Shown one piece after another: positions 55,933 to 64,000 of a stretch of 64,000 nucleotides of DNA. This DNA is from Gymnothorax reevesii (taxonomy: Eukaryota; Chordata; Actinopteri; Anguilliformes; Muraenidae). The stretch is taken from NCBI GenBank assembly GCA_029721435.1, contig CM056573.1:149441947-149505946 (forward strand), written 5' to 3'. The notes below the pieces were generated by a model that made no database searches, was not told where the DNA came from, and saw only the letters and a list, made by a program, of their open reading frames with translations. A program made the position numbers and the translations under genes. The first letter of the stretch is position 1. Every line of letters begins with the position of its first letter.

Positions 55933-57508
55933 CAACCCCAATTCCGAAATAGTTGGGACAAAGTGTAAATTGTGAATAAAATTAAAACGCAATGACTTTC
56001 AAATCACACTAGCCAGTATTTTATTCCCAACAGAACAGAGATAACATAGCAAATGTTGAAACTGGGAAATTTTACAATTTTATCCACAAAATGAGCTCCT
56101 TTCAAATTTGATGGCTGCTATAGGTCTCAAAAAAGTTGTGACAGGGGCCTGTTTACCATGGTGTAGCATCCCCTCTTCTTGGTAATACAGAGTAAAGACA
56201 TCTGGGCATTGAGGAGACAAGTTACTTGAGTTTAGCCATTGGAATTTGACCGCACTCTTGTTTAATACAGGTGTCCAGCTGCTGGAGAGTTTTGGGTCTA
56301 CTTTGACGGACTTTGTGTTTAATTATGTGCCAAATTTTCTCAATCGGTGAAAGAACAGGACTGCAGGCAGGCCAGTTCAGCACTCCGACTCTTCTACTAC
56401 GAAGCCATGCTGTTGTAATAGCTGCAACATGTGGTTTTGCATTGTCCCGCTGAAATACACAAGGCCTTCCCTGGAATAGATGTCGTCTGGGGGGGAATAT
56501 GTTGCTCTTAAACCTTTATATACCTTTCAGCATTCATGGTGCTTTATAAAACACGCAAGGTCTAACACCATATGCACTAATGCAACCCCATACCATCAGA
56601 GATGCAGGCTTTTGAACTGAACGCTGATAACAGGAGGGGTGGTCTTTCTCCTCTTTAGCTCGGAGGACACAACGCCCATGATTTCCAACAATAATGTCAA
56701 ATTTGGACTCGTCTGACCACAGGACACTTTGTCACTTTGCTACAGTCCATTTTTAATGAGCCTTGGCCCACAGGACATGGCGGCGCTTCTGGATCATGCT
56801 CAACAATGGCTTCCTTTTTGCATGATAGAGTTTTAGGTGGCATCTGTGGATGGCAAGGCGGACTGTGTTTACAGACAGTGGTTTCTTGAAGTATTCCTGG
56901 GCACTTTTAGTAATGTCAATGACAGAATCGTGCCGGTGAGTGATACAGTGGCGTCTGGGGGCCTGAAGATCACGGGCATCCAGTAAAGGTTTTCGGCCTT
57001 GTTCCATACGCACAGAGATTTTTCCAGTGCCTTTGAATCTTTTGATGATGTTATGAACTGTCGATGATGAGACCTTCAAAGCCTTTGCAATTTGACATTT
57101 TTTTTAACGTATTCAACAATTTTTTTACGCAAGCCTTCACAGGTTAGATAGCCTCTGGCCATCTTTATTTCTGAGAGACTAAGCCTCTCTTTTATAGCCA
57201 ATCATGCTACACACCTGATGCCAGTTAACTTAATTACTTGCTAAATGTTCTTTCAGCTGATTCTCTTATATAATGCTTTTTCAGCCCTTTTTTGCCTGTG
57301 TCCCAATTTTTTTGAGACCTGTTCAGCCAGAAAATTTGAAATAAGGTCATTTTATGGATAAAAATGTAAAATGTCTCAGTTTCAAAATTAAAAATGTTAT
57401 CGATGTTCTATTGTAAATAACATATTGGCTCATGTGATCTGAAAGTCATTGCATTTTGATTTGATTCACAATCTACACTTCGTCCCAACTATTTCAGAAT
57501 TGGGGTTG
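55933..57508 (-). mobile_element. Tc1/mariner-like transposon, copy 3, complete
   Basis: TA at 55931-55932 and 57509-57510. Ends 'caaccccaattccgaaatag' and 'tatttcagaattggggttg' are inverted, running on for about 70 bp. 1,576 bp, the best-preserved of three copies (others 15326, 46122), in the opposite orientation. Confidence 0.9.
56150..57162 (-). pseudogene. Tc1-like transposase (copy 3)
   Basis: The start codon is at 57162-57160 on the minus strand ('MARGY' then a stop, instead of '[11 protein letters not shown]'). 57079-56753 is open: 'VSSSTVHNIIKRFKGTGKIS', '[20 protein letters not shown]', '[17 protein letters not shown]'. Further on '[17 protein letters not shown]'-like and 'QRDNAKPH' and 'IEKIWHII'-like segments follow with frame changes. 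Inactive, but its ends are intact. Confidence 0.8.
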
Positions 57509-58659
57509 TAATTTCACAGTATGCAACCAGTTTGCCTGATATGCAGTCACAACTAAACATTCTGTCATATTTCATTACATTATGCAAAGTTTTCCATTAC
57601 GTTTCATGCGTTCATTTAGGGTTCATTGTCATCGAAGCCATTTCAAGGTTCTTAGCTAATGTACCATCCACACGATTGACATCAGGTTCAAGTACACCCT
57701 CAAGCCGTGTGATTTATTCGTGCACTGCAGTTTGGCTGGCTGTTATGTTGCCCACATACCGCCACCCATGGCGGAAACTGGTATATTGAGACAGAACAGT
57801 GCGCAGCTAGTGATCTAGCGTGCTAATTCAGGTTGATATCTCTGCAGCACTATGCCTTGTCATCTTTTTCATGACATCATTGCCCTTATTTCTTCTCATT
57901 CCTTTGTTGTGTCTAGCTCATTTTTTTTTTGATATTTTGACCTCAATTCTTACACAGGGCACCTTTAATGTGCTCTCTTGGAGCTGGTTTGAGCAACTGT
58001 ACAAATGAGGATACTGAAAATTCTTTCACTGAGTTTGACGCAGAAGAATGAGATTTGTCTAACTGCTGTATCAGTCTTAATCCAAATGGTGATAATGCTG
58101 AGTCCAGGAAAAAGTTCAGCAGAGGGCAGAATTGAACCACCTGCCACTATTTCCCTTAGCCATTTGAATTAATGGTTAAAGCATTTGGTCCAACGGAGAT
58201 TTTAACTAAGGTGTCTCTTACATACTACTGCCTCTCCCTCAAAGATAGTAAGCCATACAAAATGGAGATACTATACTAAATAGGAGAGTCTGCTGAGCAA
58301 AATATGCCAAAATTGTGTGTGTAGTGTCTAAATTGTGAGAACAAGAGCAAGTTATAAAACTGTGTTTTTCAGCTTTCCAACTGGAACATAGGAACATTTA
58401 ACATAGGAATTAATGGACTATTGGTTTGTGATCTCGTAGCTTTTCGGCTCATACTGCCAAAACGTCTGTCTGATTGCTTGCATAGTTACATTTTCGTTGT
58501 CCAGCACAACTTTTGTCACAACTTGGATATAAAAATATTTATGTGGAGTGAAAACTGTGGGAGTTAGAGCAAGTGTAAGACAAGACTTATTGACAATTTT
58601 ACTGCTGTACGTCACTCTAACAGTGACGTCCCTGTAAGTTCCCAGAATGTAACAGAAAT
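57509..58659. other. Unrecognised stretch
   Basis: No supported gene; open frames at 57532-58147 lack recognisable motifs. Confidence 0.4.
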
Positions 58660-58661
58660 TA

Positions 58662-60129
58662 CACTGAACAAAAATATAAATGCAACGCTTCTTATTGTGA
58701 GAAATAGGACCATGTTCAGAAGCTCATTGTACTTTCATTGAGTGTTGACAGATTCTATGGCCATATTGCCATGATTTAAAAAGACAAACAAGAATCTCGC
58801 AATGGCATGATGATAAAGGGGATGGGGTCGACTGTCCAAATTTCACTAATCAATATTGGGTATGTCCGCATTTGGCCTGCTGCATTGCTACACATCTCTG
58901 CTGCGTGGACTGTAACAAATGGTCAATGGTGACTTGGGGGACATGTTCCCACTCCTCTTCAAGAGCAGTGCGGAGTTGGCGGCTATTGGCCAAAAATGGG
59001 AACCAATGACAAATTTGTTGCTTGTGGACATCCCAAAGATGCCTGAAGGGGAACAAATCCGAGGAATAAGCCAGCCATTCAAGCACACAATTGTTTTCAG
59101 GCTCAAGGAATACTGTGCAAAAACGGGTGACCTGGGTCTGGCATGGTCATGCTGGATGGTTATTGCTTTGATGGATGAATGGTAGGACAATAAGCAGCAG
59201 CATCTCATTGTGAAATCACACTGCATTCAAGTTGCTGTTCTTGAACTGCAGTTGGGTGCAATGTCCTTGGAATATACCCACCCAAACCAGCACTCCACCA
59301 CCATGTGCCACGGTGCGCATCACCACGATGACAGCATAACGATCCCCCATCCATCCACTCTGTGAAGTTGGAAACGTGACTTGTCTGTAAAAAAACAGTC
59401 CTCCATTGTACAGCTGGCCATTAAACGTGTCTATTCACACAGTCGAACCAATTTTTTCATGGAGCTGAGGAGAGGTTCAATCCATAAAGGGCAAAAGACT
59501 TTAAGATATGGACTTCCTGGAGATTTTTTTCACGGTTTTGGCAAAAATGGGGTGATGGGGGGACCAGCTGTCTCATCTGCAATGTGAGTTACTGGTCTCA
59601 AACGATCACAGAGATGGAGAATCCAGATATGGCGGACTTGGGCGGCGGTTGTCACACATGCTCGTCATGCATGTGGGCAGTGTGCTGTCTCTCCTCATTC
59701 CTCAAAAAGGTGTTTTATTCGACTTATTGTTGAAACATGGACTTTAAGACCCCTTTCAACATCCCTGAGAAACACTCTTGCATTGAGCATGCCAATGGCA
59801 CACTCCCTGATGGCTCGAGTCATTTATGGCATTTTGAACAATGGCAGAACTGGGCTTTTGAGGTGGCCTTTTATTGACCAGAGTACAAGATGTGCCTGGG
59901 CTGACTCTATCTGATTTCAAAAGCTGTGGATTAGGCCCCACCTGTCTGACAGGCCGATTTTGTCAAAGGGCATGAACTTGACAATGATATGGAGAAGGTG
60001 ACTGAAATGTAGACAGACCAGTGGCTCACAACCTTGGTCACATAAATAAACGCAACTAAGCCAATCTCAGAAATAATTATACGGAATATTGAAAGAACTA
60101 AACTGTTGCTTTTATATTTTTGTTCAGTA
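58662..60129 (-). mobile_element. Tc1-like transposon, family of the element in the SINE
   Basis: TA at 58660-58661, left end 'cactgaacaaaaatataaat', right end 'ttttatatttttgttcagt' (last base changed), TA at 60130-60131. 1,468 bp. Minus-strand transposase relic at 59086-58850: 'LEWLAYSSDLFPFRHLW', where the 'P-I-E' glutamate position is lost, and '...WEHVPQVTIDHLLQSTQQRC'. Degenerate. Confidence 0.85.
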
Positions 60130-60131
60130 TA

Positions 60132-61200
60132 TTTAAAAAAATTATGGAAGTTACGAAAAATTAGATAAGTGAAGAAATTATACAAGCTTAACTTAACATT
60201 TTGCAGTTTGAGTGACATTTCTAGCTAAAAGTATGACAGAGTAAAAAAAAAAAATAGCAGAAAATAGCTGAATCTACTGACTCAGCACAAAAATGGCTCG
60301 ATTTAATAGGACCCCAAAAAAATGACTTTTAAAATTAAATATCTTAAAAACTAAGAGGAAAATCAATCTGTACAGATGCAACGTAATTCAGAACAAGCTG
60401 AATTTTCTAAAGTTTGGACGGAATCAATAGTTTAACGGTGTAGGAGTTAGTCTGTCAAATTTAGGCAGAAGAAGAAAAAGAAGAAGAAGAGAATAGAGTG
60501 TGCTGCTTCTGCTGAAGCAAGCACACAATTAGTTAACTTGAGGATAACACAACTTACCGAAATCAAAGTGTTGACAGAACAGTAACTGGGAGTTGAATGT
60601 AGGCTGCCAGTGGTCTCTCCTGATGGAAGCCGACTATTTATTCCGTCAGTTAAGCTAAGTCTACTGTAATGGAATGAAACTGTAGTTTGGAGTTTCTCTG
60701 ACGACTGTTGTTATACAAAACTGTAGGACATATCCTGGGCATATTGGATTAACTTTGTTTCAGTATTTCGTTTGAAATATTTGTTATCCCCCCGGCATTA
60801 CTTTTATATAAATAAAATGTGAAGCTAGGAAACCCCAGGCACTCGTGGCAGCCCAATTCTTCGTACTGAGTGCCGGTAACATGAACAGCAAGATCAACAA
60901 ACAACCACAACTACGATAGGTAATGTCCTCAGACAGACAGTAGAACATAGATTGACCACATCTACACCAACATACCTTGACAGACAATTGACACAGGGAC
61001 ACTCGACATGTATTAATCTGACCACAACATTGTCTGGATTGCCATTTCATAGTCAGGCAAGTTTGTTATCTTATTACTTCAGATCAAGTCCTTTAATACT
61101 GTAGTACATTTACTCCCGTAAATCCATGAATGTGAGGGGCCGGGGGATATGCCATTGCCAGATGGCTCTTTTCACATAACATTTTTGTTTTAACTATTAA
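60132..61200. other. Unclassified repeat-like stretch
   Basis: 60245-60530 contains 'agaagaagaaaaagaagaag' then 'gagaatagagtgtgctgctt', a phrase found in dispersed fish repeats; no ends identified. The rest is unrecognised. Confidence 0.4.
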
Positions 61201-61204
61201 CACA

Positions 61205-62890
61205 GGTCTCCACTTTCACCATGCTGATCCCATGACCCCAAGTCAATTTGACCATATTGTTTCCGATTTCATTGATAGCCATGAGTGTCAGGATTGCCAG
61301 GAAGTAACACTACACTTTGATTTGTTAACTGATGTTACCTCTGATGATAAAATTGTTAACACAGTTCATTCACAGAGATGCAGAAAGGCTCCTGGAGAAG
61401 ATGGTATCACTATTGAATCACTACGATCACTATGTTCCTTTCCTATGTAAACTATTTAATAAGGTATTTGACAGTTGAATGTTTCCTGAAGCATGGAACA
61501 CTGGAATGATTATTCCATTGTAGAAATCAGGAAGCAAGGCGGATCAAAATAAACAAAAACAAGCTGGTTTTCATGCGCAGAGATAATATGTTTACTTTAC
61601 AGTCTCATTGTAGTAAATTCCCGTGCAAGCAAAAAGGTCATTTTAATTGTATATTTGTAGATTTAATAAAAGCATTTGACTTTGTCAATAGAAAGAACTT
61701 AAATGGTACATTCAAAAACGCTGCACAACAAATGTATAATATTCTATGATCAATGTATTCAGGTGTTAAAGCATGTATTAAATCAGCAAAGTACGAAACA
61801 AATAGCTGTAATTCATCAGTTGGTGTTTGCCAGAGACGAGTACTTAGTCCTGTATTATATAGCATATTCATTGATGAGCTTGTATTTTGCGTATATAGAA
61901 AGAGTCTCCACGGTATCTTTGCTACAGTCAGTTAGTGATTTAATGTTGTTACTGTTTGCTGATGATGTCTTATGTTTTCCAGTTCAGTTTCTTGAGTTTG
62001 GTGAAGTATGGGGACTAGAGGTAAATCTAAACAAAGCAAAAGTTATAGCATTTAGAAATTGCGGTATTGTCAAAAGAAATGAAATTTGGACATTTGGCAA
62101 AGAAAGGTCAAAAGTTGTCGCATATTGAAAGTACCCAGCAATTGTACTTTCATCACGTGTAAACTGGTCAATGGCATGTAAAACTCTTTCAAATCAAGCT
62201 TTGAAAGCTATGCTGTCAATTTATAGTTTATTTCGTAAAAACAGACATATTGCCTTAAAAATAACTTGTAGCCTATTTGATAGCAAAATATTCCCTGTGT
62301 TGCTGTATGGATCGGAAATATGGGGTGCAAAATTTAATTCTGTTGATAGTAAGATTTGGTGTTGTAATTAAAAGAAAATTCTTCGTCTTGGAAAATATGC
62401 ATCTAACAAGGCAGTTTTTGGTGAAGTTGGACGTTATAGCATATTTATGTCATGCCAAATATCTTGATGATGCTGGGAAAATGCTGGGTGTCTGACATTG
62501 GAAATATACTTTTCACTGCATGTTTAACATATGTATGGTTGGCATAAGATATTGGTGATGAGAAGGTATTTGTATTTTTAGACAGATTGTCTGATATATT
62601 TGCAAACACATGGCATGATGCTATTTCTCAGTCAATGTTATTTTGTAACTATACAAATATCAAGTCTGCTTTAAATCCTGAATTGTATATCTTGCAGCTT
62701 TGTAAAAATCTCTTGCTGTAGTATTATGTAAATTTAGAATTGGACCGTATAATTTCAGTTGTAACCTGGTAAGGCTTGCCAATACTGAGACTCAAATGAA
62801 GTGTAGTCATTGTGATTTAGAGGAAAAGGAAAATGATTATCATGTGCAATTTAAATGTACTAAATAAATCCCACTGCCCAAAAAAAAAAA
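61205..62890 (+). pseudogene. Degenerate LINE reverse transcriptase with poly-A end
   Basis: Pieces in different frames: 'CRKAPGEDGITIESL' (61380), 'FVDLIKAFDFVNRKNL'-like (61655), 'VGVCQRRVLSPVLYSIFIDE' (61822), the catalytic 'MLLLFADDVLCFP' box (61941) with 'LEVNLNKAKVIAF', and 'FPVLLYGSEIWGAKF' (62291). This order is RT palm then C-terminal region. It ends in an 11-bp A-run at 62880-62890. Many stops. Confidence 0.75.
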
Positions 62891-62906
62891 GTATTCAATA
62901 TTGTAA

Positions 62907-64000
62907 ATTGAGATTACTCATATCAACAGTTTATACATATTCCAGGCACCAGGCTCTAGTATTGAAGCATTCAAGGACTGGATTGGAGAAATGTTCTCTA
63001 AAACTAATCAAAAGGTTGTTTTCATCTGTGGTGATTTTAATATTGATTTGCTCAATCCAAATAAGCATCAAATGATTGATGACTTCATTAATACAATGTA
63101 CAGCATGAGTTTGTTTCCAAAAATCACCAGACCCAGCAGGATCACAACCCACTGTGCTACTTTAATTGATAACATATTCACCAATGATATTGAGAATAAT
63201 ACAGTGAGCGGACTATTAATTAGTGATATCAGTGACCACCTACCAGTTTTTATAGTGTATAACAATAACCAGCAGAGAAATCAGCCAGAGAAGAAACTAA
63301 AATACAGGCGAGTGAGGACAGAGGAAGCTATGAGTGCATTTAAGAATGATTTACTGGCACATGACTGTGAAAATGTTTATAACGAAAAAGATGTTGATGG
63401 TGCCTATGAAACTTTTATAAAGATATTTGCATCATTATATGATAAAAATTGTCCTATAAAACAGTATGATGGAAAACAAAAACATAAAGATCGACCATGG
63501 TTTACAAAGGGATTACAAAATGCCTGCAAAAAGAAAAATACATTGTATAGAGAGTTCATTAAAAAAAGAACTAATGAGGCAGAAAGTAAATATAAAAAAT
63601 ATAAAAATAAGTTAACTAATATTATAAGGGGGTGTCGGAAGGAATATTATAGCAAAATATTATATAATAACAGAAACAACATTAAAGGAATATGGGACAT
63701 TTTAAATAGTATTATTAAAAATGGTGCTAAACATCAGAGCTACCCTCAATATTTTATTGAAAATAATATGAGAATAGATAATATCAATGATGTTGTCAAT
63801 AGCTTCAATATGTTTTTTGTAAATGTTGGACCAAAGCTGGCAGAAAAAATTCCAGATCCATGTGTATCTGAGGAGTGGAATGACAATCTTATAGAAAGAA
63901 ATCCCAGTTCAATGTTTCTCACAGCTGTGGAAGGAAAGAAAATTATAGATATTGTAAATAAATGTAAATGTAAAACATCTACTGATTTAAATGAAATTGA
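62907..64000 (+). CDS. Intact LINE endonuclease-reverse transcriptase frame, runs off the window
   Basis: After TAA at 62904-62906 the frame is open for 364 codons to the window edge. It starts inside the APE-type endonuclease: 'QAPGSSIEAFKDWIGEMF', 'VVFICGDFNIDLLNPN' (the G-D-F-N-x-D box), 'LIDNIFTND' and 'ISDISDHLPVFIVYNN' (the S-D-H box). Then a lysine-rich linker ('KKKNTLYREFIKKRTNEAES', 'GIWDILNSIIKNG') and the entry to RT ('VEGKKIIDIVNKCKCKTSTD'). This is a jockey-like non-LTR element. The N-terminal endonuclease and any ORF1 are absent (5' truncation near 62891, directly after the poly-A of the preceding LINE). Lack of any stop suggests a recent insertion. Confidence 0.85.
   Translation, partial: MEITHINSLYIFQAPGSSIEAFKDWIGEMFSKTNQKVVFICGDFNIDLLNPNKHQMIDDFINTMYSMSLFPKITRPSRITTHCATLIDNIFTNDIENNTVSGLLISDISDHLPVFIVYNNNQQRNQPEKKLKYRRVRTEEAMSAFKNDLLAHDCENVYNEKDVDGAYETFIKIFASLYDKNCPIKQYDGKQKHKDRPWFTKGLQNACKKKNTLYREFIKKRTNEAESKYKKYKNKLTNIIRGCRKEYYSKILYNNRNNIKGIWDILNSIIKNGAKHQSYPQYFIENNMRIDNINDVVNSFNMFFVNVGPKLAEKIPDPCVSEEWNDNLIERNPSSMFLTAVEGKKIIDIVNKCKCKTSTDLNEI

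Noticed and set aside
1..64000. A bacterial or phage-type defence, biosynthetic or toxin system
   Set aside because: Introns, Ig exons, LINEs and animal DNA transposons show eukaryotic chromosomal DNA; no operon-like gene order exists.

Overview
The window is vertebrate nuclear DNA, almost certainly from a teleost or other ray-finned fish. Evidence: a spliced, tandemly exon-duplicated Ig-superfamily gene with GT..AG introns, AT-rich introns, and a dense mix of Tc1/mariner, hAT and TTAA-type DNA transposons, L2- and CR1-like LINEs and a 5S-derived SINE, as is usual in fish. The species cannot be fixed from the sequence.

The only host gene I can support is one plus-strand gene, 5'-partial at the left edge, with 14 exons from 4 to 44634. 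It encodes a CEACAM-like (carcinoembryonic antigen-related) adhesion protein: a cysteine-less IgV-like N domain, then six alternating pairs of C2-type Ig domains (A-type 276-282 bp, B-type 252-264 bp), and a last exon with a short hydrophobic tail and no cytoplasmic residues, which looks like a GPI-attachment signal. Every internal exon is phase 1-1, so A/B pairs can be skipped or duplicated without loss of frame. The second halves of the A3, A4 and A5 exons are almost identical while their first halves differ, which points to recent conversion or duplication.

Most of the 45 kb of gene length is transposon. The A4-B4 intron (3.9 kb against about 90-220 bp in the other pairs) and the B4-A5 intron (23.3 kb) are stacks of insertions. 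Several insertions can be dated relative to each other from target-site duplications: a 3.4-kb hAT element split a LINE (8-bp duplication; removal restores the LINE frame) and itself carries a TTAA-flanked element; a Tc1-like element split a 5S-derived SINE at TA; another Tc1 copy carries a nested element with a 6-bp duplication.

Downstream of the gene (45-64 kb) I find no second host gene. This part holds further Tc1 and CR1-like LINE copies, a 2.9-kb minisatellite of about 100 units of 29 bp (50.1-53.1 kb) that creates a misleading 1,012-codon open frame, a degenerate LINE (61.2-62.9 kb), and at the right edge an undamaged LINE endonuclease/reverse-transcriptase frame running out of the window. 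I found no tRNA gene, functional rRNA gene, CRISPR array or prokaryotic system.
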